From positions 453,216 through 517,215 of the forward strand of contig JAPTYO010000040.1 of the NCBI GenBank assembly GCA_036873135.1: a stretch of DNA of 64,000 nt, given 5' to 3'. The notes beneath the pieces are model-generated. The model made no database searches and was not told the origin of the DNA. It saw only the letters and a list, made by a program, of their open reading frames with translations. The DNA comes from Clarkia xantiana subsp. parviflora (taxonomy: Eukaryota > Streptophyta > Magnoliopsida > Myrtales > Onagraceae). The stretch's first letter is position 1, and the number at the start of each line of letters is the position of its first letter. Shown one piece after another: positions 24,769 through 37,700 of this stretch. The translations under genes were made by a program, and so were the position numbers.

Positions 24769-25769
24769 TTCTATTGTATTATGTACAAGGGAAAAATAGA
24801 ACATTTTCTTTTTCAAGAATAGTTTATTATTTTTATGAAAGAAAGAAACATAATTTTTTTCATCTTCTGATTTATGTTCTGAAAGTTACACTGTGAATTT
24901 GTATATTTTTACTTGGAGAGTTGATAACTGGCATATTCTGAGTTAGACGTAATTTATGTCAACTTGTTGGGCATTTTTACATGCCCTCACAGTCGGAAAA
25001 TGTCGACATTTAACAGTCTGAATATTTAGCATTTTCCTTTTACTCGAGGGTTCAACCCTAGAGTCGACGAGCTTTTGGACTCTTGATCTAGAGGGGCTCG
25101 AGTCGATCTTATTCCAATGGCTAACTGAGTATGAATTCAGTCGAAAATGTATTTTTGAGAGTTTTTAACATTAACGCAGATCATCTATCTCAAAATTATT
25201 GAAACAATCTTATTCTTATTTGAATAAATGGCTAGTTTCAAAATTCTCTTTAATTAAGGATATAAATTATAATGATGTTGAACAACTTATTTCATGATGA
25301 GAAATAACTTTAATGCTTTGGCAGTTTTAATTTCCATCTACTAAATAAGTACATTATTTAGGCAGATTAACTTTATAAAATAAATATCGACTAATTGAAT
25401 AAATAACAATTTTGGTATAAAAAAAATGAATTTTACAACACTAAGTATTTAAGATTTAAGATTTAAGAGTGGTTGGATCAGCTAGTACAATAAATGGGGA
25501 GAAATGAGTTTTAAAACCGATACAATTTTAGAATATCATTAATTTTAAAATACATTTCCCGATCCGAAATTGTAGAAACTATTTTGTAAAGAAAATAATT
25601 CCTAAAGATTAGGGTGCATCGGGGTACCTCAACAAACGTAGGGGTAATTTGCTAATTAACTTCTTAAGATAGATATAGGGAAGGCTGCTGGCGCCAACTA
25701 AAAATCACGGCTGGTCGGAGTCGATAGCAAGCTATTCCCACCGCCGTAATCCACGAAAAACAGCTGAAG
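24769..25769. other. Intergenic region
   Basis: AT-rich DNA holding the PPR 3' flank and the promoter side of the exonuclease gene. I see no open frame with coding character, no clear transposon ends and no RNA gene. Confidence 0.5.
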
Positions 25770-27702
25770 ATGTTGGAAGTCGCGGCGTCGAGCTTCGTAC
25801 ATGTCCAGACAAGGCCGGAGCTCAGACTGCAACCAGTTTCTTCACTTCACTGTAAGACTCCGAAATTTGGCGCAATTCACTTCGCAGCTAAGAAGGGGAG
25901 ATGGAGAATCAGAGCTGCAGTTGCCACCGAGTCATCGAATCGAACCGGTGAACAGTATTTACTGGGGGATGAGGTTAAGGAGAGAACGAGGGAGAAGATG
26001 ACATCAGCCAAGAAGAGGGTGTTCTTCTTGGACGTGAATCCTCTCTGTTATGAAGGAAGTACTCCAAGTCTGCGTTCTTTTGGTAGATGGCTTTCTCTGT
26101 TTTTCTCTGAAGTCAGCCTTAATGACCCTGTTATTGCTGTAAGTTACTAAGCTCTCTTGTTCATCATCTGTGGATAATGACAATATGGTATTGGAAATAT
26201 CAATACTTTTATGCTTTAGTTTGTTATTTTTAGTGATGTTTGAGTGAAGCTGCTAAATTGACTACAGTTCATGTAGAATAGAAGCTTGCATTCGATTATT
26301 GCTTGATAAAATCTGATTTTAGTTCAGAAATGATTAAACTTTGAACTTCTTAAGCATTTTTTGCTGTTTTCGGAATCGACATATCAAATTTTACCTTTTC
26401 ATTTTATTGTTATTAAATTGATATTTTTTTTTCACTATGCGATCTTAAATTTGATCGAGATTGGTATCATTTTTTGGGATACTGGTATTTGATAATCTTG
26501 AGATTGGATGTCGGTTAGGTAATTGATGGAGAAGGAGGTAGTGAGCATCGACGACAACTGTTACCTTCATATAAGGCACACAGAAAAAAGTTCTCAAGAT
26601 ACATTTCCATATCCCGAAAGGCTTCTGTTGGAAGATCCTCCCAAATTATCAAAGATGTTCTTAGGAAATGCAATGTACCAGTAAGTAATTCTTCTCTCTA
26701 ACTGAAATCTTGACTATATATGTTGCTGCTTGCCATTTCATCGGTTCACTTGACCATAAAAACCTGTAAACTATACACTATTTAAAGTGCTTAGGTATCA
26801 TATTTGAAGAATTCTTCTGTTCAGTCTCTTGATTATTAAAAGTTTGAGCTTTTTAGGTAATTCAAGTTCAAGGCCAGGAAGCAGACGATGTAGTTGCTAC
26901 ACTCACAAGCCAAGTTCTTCAAAAAGGATACAAAGTGGTTGTTGCATCTCCTGATAAAGACTTTAAGCAGTTAATATCGGATGATGTCCAGATTGTAATG
27001 CCTGTGCCCGAGCTAGGAAGGTGGTCCTTTTATACTTTGAAGCATTACATTGCTCAGTATGATTGTGATCCGTGTTCTGATTTGAGCCTGAGTAAGTATT
27101 AGGCCACTGTTGATTTTACATCTTTTCTTTGTTTGGATTTGATTTGTGCCAAAAAAGAAACAACTTGATTGCATATTCTACTTTGAAGATTATACATGGC
27201 AGTTTAACTGATATTAAAAAATAAAATATGATAGGATGCATCTTAGGTGATGAAGTTGATGGAGTTCCTGGAATCCAACATTTTGCTCCTGCATTTGGCC
27301 GTAAAACTGCAGTCAAGCTTATGAAAAAACACGGGTCTTTGGAAAATTTACTAAACGCTGCAGCCATCAGAACTGTGGGAAAACCATATGCACAAGATGC
27401 GCTTATGAAGCATGCAGATTACTTGCGGAGGAATTATGAGGTTTTGGCACTTCGAAGGTAATTATTACTTTAAAATACTCTCTTCCTCTTCCTTTTTTTG
27501 GATAAGCTATCAAAATACGTCATTGGATGTTCACAGGGATGTCGATGTTCTTGTTCAAGAAGAGTTGTTGGTTGAGAGAAACACTTGCAATGATTCAGCA
27601 ACTTTAGATAACTTGTTCAAAATGCTGGAAGACATGGGACAGCACCCTCATGAGAAAAAATCTCATTCATTCGATGGATTACCGTCAAATCTAAGATGGT
27701 AA
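25770..27702 (+). CDS. Organellar-type 5'-3' exonuclease (PIN/FEN-like domain with H3TH)
   Basis: Five exons: 25,770-26,138, 26,519-26,680, 26,857-27,091, 27,235-27,457 and 27,537-27,702. All junctions are GT-AG and in phase; the product is 384 residues. The first 60 or so residues look like an organelle transit peptide. The mature part resembles the 5' nuclease domain of bacterial DNA polymerase I: VFFLDVNPLCY (first acidic residue), DGEGGSEHRRQLLPSYKAHR, QEADDVVATL, SPDKDFKQLI, and the helix-hairpin segment GDEVDGVPGI. Enzymes of this type remove 5' flaps or RNA primers, and the plant versions are thought to act in chloroplast or mitochondrial DNA maintenance. The Arabidopsis relatives I recall are At1g34380 and At3g52050. 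Neighbouring genes favour the At1g34380 assignment, but I could not separate the two by sequence alone. The organelle is uncertain. Confidence 0.9.
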
Positions 27703-29097
27703 AGGCTTCGATTTCTTTGTCCTAACGAGTTATATATATGGGTGCATATAAAGATTTAAAAAGCCATATCTTGAGAATCCATCTTTGTTATTGGATTAAT
27801 AAACTTGGTTGGGATTGGCAAAGTTTCTCTTTTACGTTGTTTCACTCCTAGAATAATGCCCACTCGCAACAGGATTAGTCCGTAAGAGGTAAGGTGTTGG
27901 GTCACATTTTACTACTAAAAGAATCGTGATAGAATTCTCCGGGCTTTTTTTTCCTCTTCCCTGAGTTTTCAAATGGATTATGTTGCAATGGTTTTAGTTA
28001 ATGCAATGATGCTGAAAATGCTTTGGCACTTAAAGTTTGCTTGCTCTGTTTTTGTGTTCCTCCAGATGAAAGAGACGGGAAACGACTAAAATCACGATTG
28101 ATGTGTTTGTCACAAATCATGGCAGCTCCATGATGATGGGTATAGAGTGAGAAAGAGATCCAATCAATTTCATCTCCAGAGTATGTGAAGCAAAATTTAC
28201 TTGAATCTAAAATTCCATCCACTGCACTTTGTGTTCTGTACTTCTGTGTTTGTACTGATAAGTATACTTCGATCGATTTATCTAGAAACTGGCAATTCGG
28301 CACTGGAGCGAAAAGCAGATTCAGAAGGGAAGCAAAAGTTCGACACGAGCAACATATAGTGAGTTGCAGGGGAGGAGGATTTGTAAACATGAACCTGTTA
28401 GTTAGTTAGTCCCTTGTCAAGAACTTTGTATGTGTTGTATGAACAAATCTGCTTTTTTCCCAATTTACATGAGAGCTCGAATTTGAAAAACGGTTTCGTC
28501 GGAATTGACTTCTTTAAAGTAATCACACCGAGACACCAAATTTCAACATAAAAGAAACTTGGGACACTCCATTTTAACATTTCAAACTTCAGACACCTAA
28601 TTTTAACATAGGGTAAACCTGGACAGTTTTTTAGTTATTAACCCTATATTTATTTGTTTGGATAAGATTTTCCATCCAGATGTCTATATTTAATCTAATG
28701 GGTTCATTGCAATTCTATTCATATAATAACTATTAATTTAATAGTCAGTAAATATGTTCAATAGTTAATGATATCGGAAAAAAAAAGTTAATGATAGAGA
28801 ATATTACTTTTTTTTACTAGATTTAAAATACTAAAAATGAACAATAATTAAAGTACTAAAAAGTAATTTTTTTGTAATTGATATACCCACCCATATGTTT
28901 TTTCATAGGACAAACATATATATGATGGAAACAATAATCATCCCACACAGATCGTCACCTAATTAGCTAATGAAGTATAATCTAATCTAATGATATCTGA
29001 ACATAACCCGAAATCTTAATCAAATAATAACAATATACACATATATAGCATACAAAATATTGTATACCAATACATTATATTAATCATATCTATGCAG
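27703..29097. other. Intergenic region lacking the expected SCPL51 first exons
   Basis: This holds the 3' flank of the exonuclease gene and then AT-rich DNA. I searched by eye on the plus strand for the missing N-terminal exon of the downstream carboxypeptidase (signal peptide, WGYVEVRP-like segment, LQGGP) and found none. About 28,505-28,620 contains three imperfect 30-bp units built on GACACCnAATTTnAACAT. Open frames in either direction near 28.0-28.4 kb lack coding character. Confidence 0.5.
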
Positions 29098-31680
29098 GGT
29101 GGCTCCGGTGTTGGATTCGGAAACTTCAAGGAGATCGGACCGTTGGATTCGAATTTACAGCCACGTAATCTGACATGGCTAAACAAAGCAGATCTCTTGT
29201 TTGTGGTATAAATCTATATTTATTTATGCGTTTTTTATAAGTGTCAGAGCGGTCTTGTTGTTATGATCCACTGTTTTTGCTAAATGTTGAATGATATATA
29301 TTATCAGGATAGTCCAGTAGGAACAGGTTTCAGTTATGTGGAGGAGGAAGGGTTAGTAGTGAAAACAGACTATGAATCAGCAGCTGATCTTACCACCTTG
29401 CTTATTGAGCTCTACAACAACAACACTTCTCTCCAGAGAAGCCCTCTCTTCATCTTTGCAGAGTCTTATGGTGGAAAGTTTGCAGTTACTTTGGCACTTA
29501 CTGCTTTGCAACAAATTGAAGCTGGAAACCTAAAGCTTCAACTTGGTGGTATGTAGTAATTCTTGTATTATAACCATGTAATATAGTGTAACAGTATAGT
29601 GTATCATCGCTCAATCACTTAACCAGAGGTTCCAGTTCAAAATGTGCATACCACTGCCCCGTGCGAGTGGAGATCGTTCTGGCTTGTGCACCAAGCATGC
29701 TACGGTGCCACTACCACGGAAACCTCGCAAAATTTTCTTGTCATTTTAAAATATTTATAATCATCATCTTATTATCACTTAGTGCTGACTCAGTGAGTAG
29801 AGATAATGATAATTATGTAGCAAGCATTCTATAGGTGTTATTTTGATAGTCCTCCTAGAAAACCCGAACCTAAGGAAAACCCGCGATTTATTTTACCATG
29901 AATTATATGTTATTACAGTTTTAATTCTGTCACTAAAGCTTTTTGCGACAGAAAATGCGGTTTAAACTTATTTCTTGTAGTGCTTCTAAACTTCTTATAT
30001 ATGTTGCAAATCCTTTTTGAAATAGTATATGTACTATAATGTAGGAGTTGCCTTGGGTGATAGTTGGATTTCTCCTGAAGACTTTGTGGTAAGTAAACTA
30101 TATGTATACATTTGTTATGTCTCTTGATTTACCCATCTTCTAAGGCTAATTTCTCATACTAACTAAACACGAATTAATGTAGTTTTCATGGGGGCCGCTT
30201 CTTAAGGACATGTCAAGACTCGACGATAGCGGTTTAAATGCATCAAACAGGTTATTTTTTTAATTTTAAAATCTGAATTAATATGGAACTAATTAACAAT
30301 GCTAAAAAAAATATGAATCTAATACCTCAATTCTGGGTTTGTAAATTTGTGAATTTGCAGTTTAGCTCTAAAGATTCAGCAGCAGATCAAACAAGGCAAG
30401 TTCGAGGATGCAACTAATACATGGAGTGAACTCGAGAATGTCATACTTGACAGCAGCAACTATGTGGTATTAATTTACACTTAATTTGATTCATATTTTT
30501 TTTAAAAAGATTTTTTTAAAAAAATTCTCACTAAATTTGCTACTTTTCAAGGACTTTTACAACTTCATGTTGGATAATGGAGGTGGAGGTGGCTTATCTA
30601 GAGTGATGAATGGACCAATTAAGAAGAAGCTTGGGGTTATCCCCCAAAACATTACGTAAGTATCAAACAAACCCTAAAGATATAGCGACGGAGTTTACTA
30701 CCGTCGCTAAAAAGTATTGATTGTGGTAATATTATAGGTGGGGAGGACAAGAAGATTTAGTTTTCCCAGCCATGGCAGGTGACTTCATGAAGCCAAGAAT
30801 CAATGAGGTAAAATAGAGAAAAATAAATATAACTACAAAAATCGATTAATTATAAACGTTTGATAATTAATTAATAATTAGTATATATTTATTAAGTAAC
30901 GTGTTTTTATTGAAAATAATTGCGTAATTTTCCGCAGGTTGATATGCTACTATCCAAACCAATCAATGTCACCATATACAATGGACAGGTTTTTTTTTTA
31001 TATATATTAATCATTCAAATATTAATATTATTATTTAGCACGATGAAAATGTAATATGAAACTAGCTAATTAATGTGCATATATGTTTCAGCTTGATTTG
31101 ATATGTTCAACTAAGGGTGTTGATGCATGGCTACGCAAGCTCAAGTAATTACATTATTATTACCTTAATTCTTCCAATTATAAGTTTGTCATAAATGTTG
31201 GAGTTATTTATTTTAAATATTTTTCAATTTTTTAATTTGGGTTATTGGTGAATTATCAGGTGGGATGGATTGGAAGGATTTCTTAATGTACACCGTACAC
31301 CTTTGTACTGTGGAGAAAACGATTTCGCCACTAAAGCCTTCTTCGCATCCCATAAGAACCTTTTCTTTTATTGGATCCTTGGCGCTGGTCACATGGTATG
31401 TTTGTTCACTAACACTTATATTAATAATACTACATTACTTATTTAAGTTAATTTTTTTCTATTAAAGTCTATCCTTTTATCATTTTTTAAATCGGGTCAA
31501 TTATGCTCTTATACCATTCTCGAATTTAACATAATCGTGTCATTATAACACACTCAATGATAATTAAATTAATTTAATGACTGTGTTTCGTTCTTTGGGC
31601 AGGTTCCAAGCGATCAACCATGCATGTCTTTGCAGATGGTGGGAAAAATTACCCAATCACCAAGCAATTTTACAATTTAG
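29098..31680 (+). CDS. SCPL51-like serine carboxypeptidase (S10 family), 5'-truncated
   Basis: Eleven exons in consistent phase: 29,098-29,205, 29,308-29,548, 30,045-30,088, 30,183-30,250, 30,361-30,466, 30,552-30,655, 30,738-30,807, 30,938-30,988, 31,092-31,144, 31,260-31,395 and 31,603-31,680; 352 residues. All three catalytic residues are present: Ser in AESYGGK, Asp in NGQLDLICST, His in GAGHMVP. The first exon opens with GGSGVGFGNFKEIGPLD behind a good acceptor (TATGCAG), but the sequence that should precede it (signal peptide and the GGP part of the oxyanion hole) is absent upstream. About 30-50 residues are also missing after DFYNFMLD, where a glycine run leads straight into MNGPIKKKL. 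It is therefore probably a recently decaying copy or a partial duplicate, although no stop or frameshift was found. The intact enzyme would be a secreted or vacuolar peptidase. Its closest remembered relative is Arabidopsis At2g27920. Confidence 0.78.
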
Positions 31681-32079
31681 ATGTAATATATGTATTATGC
31701 AAGAATATTAAATTGTCATTTGAGACAACAACGATGGCATTAATTATGAATTTCATTCTTATGAATGTGCCTAGTATTTTGTGAATACTTATGTGAACTC
31801 CAAGTCCAAGTAATATGAAATGAGAAATATTTAAAACGACACACTTTTGTTTATTACAATGATTCAAGTAAGTCCTAGCTAGCTAGCAGGGTTTGGAATT
31901 TGGATTTTACCCAAATTCAGTACAAATTTGCAAACAAGACTAAACTTTAAGGGCAATATATGCAAATTCATCTTTTTAAACATACTACTAAGGACTTAAA
32001 AGAGTCACTGTTGGACACCCTGAAAAAACATGGTATCTACAGTTGCATGATACAGTATTGATAGCTATGGTTAACGGAA
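31681..32079. other. Convergent intergenic region
   Basis: 3' flanks of the carboxypeptidase (left) and the sucrose transporter (right). AT-rich; nothing else recognised. Confidence 0.5.
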
Positions 32080-34659
32080 TTATCCGGCCGGCACCGAGTT
32101 AATCACCGCAGAAGCCATTTCTGGCGGTGGAGAAGGTAACATAGTCAATGCGAGTATGCCGCTAACCGCCGCTGAGATGGCCCCCACCACGAATGCCGGC
32201 AAGTTGCCGCCTCCGAATATTGCGTCCCACGGTCCACTAGTCACCGATATGATCATCTAAAGAGGAAACATAATAAGATTGAGTGATTATTGCATCAGTG
32301 TTCATTGTCCTAAATAAGAAATAAACGACACGTTAAACTGTATGACACAGTTAAACTGTATGACACGACACGACACGGATACTGGTCAAATATTTACCTG
32401 AGGAACAACAATGGCAAGATTCAAGACACCCATAGAAAGCCCTATCATATACATAATATTATGATTAGTGAATAAAAAGTAACGATTTAAAAATGTTACT
32501 TCTTTAGGAACTATGTAACACTAAGTGTTTCCTTAATAATATAGATATACCTTGGCCAGCTCCAGAGCTGTTTGAGAAAATGGATGCTAGAGCAAATGGG
32601 ATACTGTAAGTCACTGCTAGAGGTATCCCTAAGGTGGTAAAAATCGCCAAAGACCCGATTTTGATACCGGAATGTGGTGGCAGGGGGTCGCCTCCACCTA
32701 TCGGGAATTGCCGACTGGACTCTGCGAGCTTGGTGACCAACACTGTCATGGCGAGGCACGTGGCTAGGATGAAATTGACGATACCCCAGAGTCGCTTCAC
32801 ACCTCCGGCACCACGAGCTAGGAACTCCATGCCTAGTGACATAGCCCCTAACACGATCGAGTTGAGCATTAGCCCTAACGAGCCTGCCCTGACCCCTGCG
32901 GCATACATTCGACCCTCGCCAACCTGGCCTCCGTACACCTCCTTCCCCATCCAATCGGTGTCGAATAGGAGGAACGGGAACCATGCGATCCAATTGAGAC
33001 AAGTCACTAGTAAAAGCACCCACATCGGTCTCTTCAGATTCGACAGTGCCCCGAATATTTCCCCGAAAAAGGGCATAGAACACTTCACAAAAGAAAAAAA
33101 AAAACATCATATAAGTATTGTTCAAATCAATAAAATCACATATTTTTTTCTTAAAATGTCATTGCAGGGTCTCGAACTATCGGCTCTGATACTACTTTGG
33201 AAATAAGATGTACGATTAACCAATCAGCCCGTAAGCTAAAACTTTAGGGTGAAGATTTTCGGTATACTCTTATCATACTCTTAAGAAACATTTAATTTCA
33301 TGGCACTATTTTTTAAAAGGTCAATGAGATAATTATTAATTAACAAGGATAAGGTACTATTTATAGATAACATACCCTTTGTAGAACCCCATTGTTGTTT
33401 TCTCCATTATCCTCAACCTCGGACACATCGGAGTCTTGGTCGGGCCTCGATACGGGCTTCTCAGGAACAGTGACGACGGCAATGGTGGTGAGGGTGATGA
33501 GGAGGGCCACAGAGATGAAGAAGCAGCTCTTCAGGTTGGCGCAGTAGATATCGCATGCCCTAGTTTTGGTGAAGGGGAATATCTGATACATATGGGTGTA
33601 GGACCCAGCAGCAAACCCTAGGACGTTGCCCACCGCCATGAAGAAGGAGAACATGGAGTTGGCCATTCGGGTCTTCTTCTGGCTGCCCGCCGATAGGTCG
33701 GCCAAGAACGCGCGGCAAGGTCCCTGATAAACCGGACATTCATCAAAGCGCACAAGTTCAAGTCGACATTAATACTAAACTTATAAATCTCTACATTATT
33801 TTGTCACAAAAATGAATGGCTAGTAGTTGCGACTTACGCCTATCCTGTAATCTAATATTCAGATTTTTCTGCTTACGATCTGTGATTTTTTAACTAGTAT
33901 TAGTGAACAAAACATGCACTGATCTCGTCAACTTAGATTCAAAAGCAATCTAGTATATTTAAGATGTTGGCCAATTAAATCAAGTTTTACTCAACTCTCA
34001 ATTTAAATAAAATTTTACTAATTTTTTTACAGTAATTAAGATTAGGGCACTCACGTTACTTGCATGGCTTAGTTTGGAGTCTTTGGACTGATAGTTGACT
34101 TTTTGAGGAAACGACAACATTAGATTTTGTTTTTTAGCCACTTAGATTTTGTTATTTTAAAAAAATAATAAATAATAAAGACCTGTAACATGTTGTTAGC
34201 GACGTCGAGGATCCAAAAACCCAAGACGAAAACCACGATAGCGCGCGTCTTGATGGGCTCGTCGTAGGAGTCGCCGAGCCGGTGTCCCAAGTCAGCTGCA
34301 AAGCCGATGAGGAACACGGCGACGGCGACCATGCCGCCTCCGCCGGCGATGAACGGGCGGCGCTTGCCAAACCTGGAGGTGCATCGGTCGCTGTAGTAAC
34401 CCACGAGCGGCTGCACCAGCATGCCGGAGATGGGGCCGCACAGCCATATGAAGGCGGCCCAGGTGTGTGGGATCCCTAGCAGCTGCACGTAAGGCGTCAG
34501 CAGGGACAGCTGCAGGGCCCACCCAAACTGAACTCCGGCGGCTATGGCCGCGACGGTGATGATCTTCCGGTGAGCTCTCAGGGTATGGTCTGCCTCAGTG
34601 ATCGGTACGGCGGCGGCGGCTGGCATCGTCCTTGGCTTAACGGCCTCCTCAATTTCCAT
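32080..34659 (-). CDS. Type I sucrose-proton symporter (SUC/SUT family)
   Basis: Five exons on the minus strand: 34,659-34,183, 33,723-33,376, 33,082-32,551, 32,441-32,398 and 32,256-32,080; 525 residues. The real start is the ATG at 34,659 (MEIEEAVKP); the codon just upstream at 34,662 is TTG. Twelve membrane spans of the major facilitator fold are expected. Seen directly: [17 protein letters not shown] with the conserved histidine at 65, [19 protein letters not shown] between spans 2 and 3, [13 protein letters not shown], and a long central loop after [16 protein letters not shown]. It moves sucrose with protons across the plasma membrane, classically for phloem loading. Exon pattern and loop length fit the eudicot type I (SUT1/SUC2) group. 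The exon 2/3 border (CAAAGG|GTATGT to GTGAAG|TGTTCT) gives LQR followed by [10 protein letters not shown]. Intron 2 holds an LTR-element scrap. Confidence 0.94.
33166..33260 (-). mobile_element. LTR-retrotransposon scrap with primer-binding-site-like sequence, in SUC intron 2
   Basis: The segment GGCTCTGATACTA near 33,180-33,193 is close to the reverse complement of the initiator-tRNA(Met) primer-binding site (TGGTATCAGAGCC) found just inside many plant LTR retrotransposons. It is preceded by GGTCTCGAACTATC. No coding remnant or matching LTR was found, so this is at most a small relic. Confidence 0.35.
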
Positions 34660-34755
34660 CAAATATTCTCTCTCTAAGAGTTTCTCTCACTAAAAATGTG
34701 TTTTATTTTGAGATTAAGTGAATAATAATGTGTTGGGGCTTGGATGAAGAGGGGG

Positions 34756-34763
34756 TATTTATA
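34756..34763 (-). promoter_or_regulatory. TATA box of the sucrose transporter gene
   Basis: On the minus strand this reads TATAAATA in a C-rich setting (CCCTATAAATACCCC), 97 bases upstream of the ATG at 34,659. That is the right distance for a TATA box with a short 5' leader. It is a perfect plant-type TATA element and the best core promoter signal seen in the window. Confidence 0.7.
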
Positions 34764-37700
34764 GGGTGGGACGATCTTATCCACTCAGAGTGCGTGTCCA
34801 TTTCCTAGTTAGAGTAAAAAAACATTGGTGTTGGTGCTCTGTTCAAAATTATATTGACATTTGTATGATGTCTCCATTTATTGTCGATGAAAACTTGGTT
34901 CTGTACGATACTTAAATTATTTTACTGTGTCCACATTATCCAATTTCAATGTTTTGACCTTTTTATAGCTGAGTGAGTAAATGCAGTAACTGAAGTGGTC
35001 ATGTCATGAAGTTACTAGATGAGTCTTCCATACATGAAGTTACTAGATCAAGTTAGTCATATGTGATAAGTGCATGTAGGGTTTAGCATTGTTAGGGTTT
35101 ATACATGTCAATTCACGTTTTAACAAACGGAAATGATATACATTCCGACATTTTGTCTTTTAATTAAGAGAAGCAATAAGAAAAATGCCATAAACGTTAT
35201 TCGATTTTACGATACTATTTCGTAACTTTTGATAACTGAATAGTCAGACTTTGTATCAACTCTTTCTAACAAATATCATTTAATACATTCTTTTCATTCA
35301 GATACTTAATATCTGCAACGTGTTATTCCGTATAATTAGCACCAGTCTTAGTCTTGACGTTTCATATACCGATACACGTAACATATGTTCATTATTGATA
35401 TATGTATACCACGTCGCAACAGTAATAAATGTGTCAACATTGAACACATATATGAGTGAGTTCAATTTCTATATATTCAAAATTGATAGATCATTAGACT
35501 AAGCAATACTAGCAGATAATATCAGGTACTTGAAAGTTAAAATAAAAATAAAAATATTCACCTTATAAACTAAATTTTAGAATTGAATTAATCTAAGTCT
35601 ATTCCATATACATTAACACACATAAAAACATTAAGAAATGAGGAGGAGAAGTAGAGAAAATAAATTAGAATTTAATAATGATATTTATCCAATTTCAAAG
35701 AGTGACTGCAGAGATGACGGCAGCTTTCGCTCCCGAAGACTGAGAAACGCCATTAAAACGGTTATGACTATGAGTGTTGAAGGTCGGTTGACTTCTTCTG
35801 AAACTTTATAAATGTTCTTAAATCCAATTTTCCTTAATAAATAAGATACCAATAATTTATTATTATAATAATAATAATTATTACCTACTATGTGGAAATG
35901 GAAAGAAAATTTGCATATCCAGCTGTGAAATGAATATAACTGCTTACCACATAATGTTAGGTTGCTTATAGATTTATTTTTACATTAAAAAAAATACATT
36001 TATTGTTAGATTAATTAGGAGACTCGAAAGGTTTTTATTTTCTCATGGAATATTTGATTATTTATTCAAACAAGCTAACTAGAATATTACAATAAATTAA
36101 TAAAATAGAACTAAAAGAGACTATGATAAACAATGCTTGATCCACATGAAACATCTTGTTTCTAGATTATGTAGCAATTCAGTTGGCGTATCTATATGAA
36201 TTACAACTGATAAACTTATAATATTTTTGAGAATATTGAAAAGGTTTAAGAGAGTATGGTGAAAGGGAGAAATACTAAATATATGGAAAATTTTATGTTT
36301 AGGGCTCATATTGTTTCATGAAATGTACATTTTCAACGCAATGTATTATACTATTTCGAGTCATATTCACTTAAATAACAATTTTAAGATAACTAAGAAC
36401 AGAAATATGGGAAGTAAAATCTTTGATGTCTAAAATACCTAAGAACGCGATTATCATTCGTGTACTAAGTTCAATGCGACTGCCTTTTGCATCCAATTAT
36501 CGGTTTATGAGTAATTAATGTAATCAAATTATTATTTTTGCCAAATGTAATAAAATTAATTAGAAAAAATTAACTTAACTCATTCGCTTTCTTTTTTACA
36601 TTTTAGGTTTTTTCTTGATTTTAAGTAGTTTAATTTTTATTTTTTTAAAACCTGTCGGGTTAGGTGTACGCTTTGGCCGGGTAAACCCTGATTAAAAATT
36701 GATTAAATAGTTCTAAATACGTTAATTACTCATAAATAGAGAACTTGACGTGAATAACAGTCACAATAAGCTCATTACGTGCATGGTAGTCGCATACTTG
36801 AATATTTTGATTAATAAATTTAGAGATCCAATATTAACATATATAACTATCACAAGAGCGATGCTACAAGTTAGATTGGTTATCTTTTTCGTCAATATGA
36901 GACTTTTAATATTGGTGGACGTAGGGCGGAGCAAATCTGAGCTGACCGGTGACTTATGTTGGGAGAAGTGCTTGTTTATGCTTCTGTGTTAATTACCAGC
37001 AACTACTTTCTGTCCTTATATACATTTTAAATAATATTATAATTATTTATTTTCCCGTTTTTTCTTGCAGTAGTTAGTTAATTCATAAATTCAATTTCGA
37101 AAAATGTATAACATTATCCCTGAAATTTGGGGACCGACATTCATACACCCCCATGAATTTTCGGGACCTAATATTGAAAATCTTTGATAACTCTATTTTT
37201 TTTTTAAATGAACGAGTTAGTAGTGACGACTATAAACTCACTCCGCTACGTAATATTCGGGATCTGCTGCTCATTTCTTGATTTTCCGACCATACTAGTT
37301 GAATAACCAACGCAAGCATTGCCACTGTAAACGTAACTAACCAGCAACATAGTAGTTGAAAAGTCGGGTCATTAAGTCTAGTTCCACTAGTTTCCTCTTA
37401 TGTCTGACGCAGTGTGTAGGCTAATCGAGACCTATATAAACTGTATTGATCAGGGATGGGCATGAAACCAGTCCGGCCTAAAACGGTTCCTACCCGGACC
37501 GAACTAGTTTGAACAGTTCCAATCATAAGATAATAACCGACTTTTTGTTCTGGTTTAATATAGAAAAATTGGTCTATTTGAAACCAGTTCGGGGCTATTT
37601 TTGACAAAAACTATTTCGGACCGGTTCATAACCGATCTAGACCGTTTTTATGAAGATTTACATCAAATAAAAAAAAACATTCCAAAACCAGTTCCGACCC

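Noticed and set aside
28000..28410. Candidate missing 5' exon of the carboxypeptidase or a separate small gene
   Set aside because: Neither strand shows the WGYV/LQGGP segment or any other recognisable family, and codon composition is not gene-like.
32511..33206. Long overlapping open frames on both strands across SUC exon 3
   Set aside because: Only the frame encoding [19 protein letters not shown] matches a sucrose transporter; the others are shadows.
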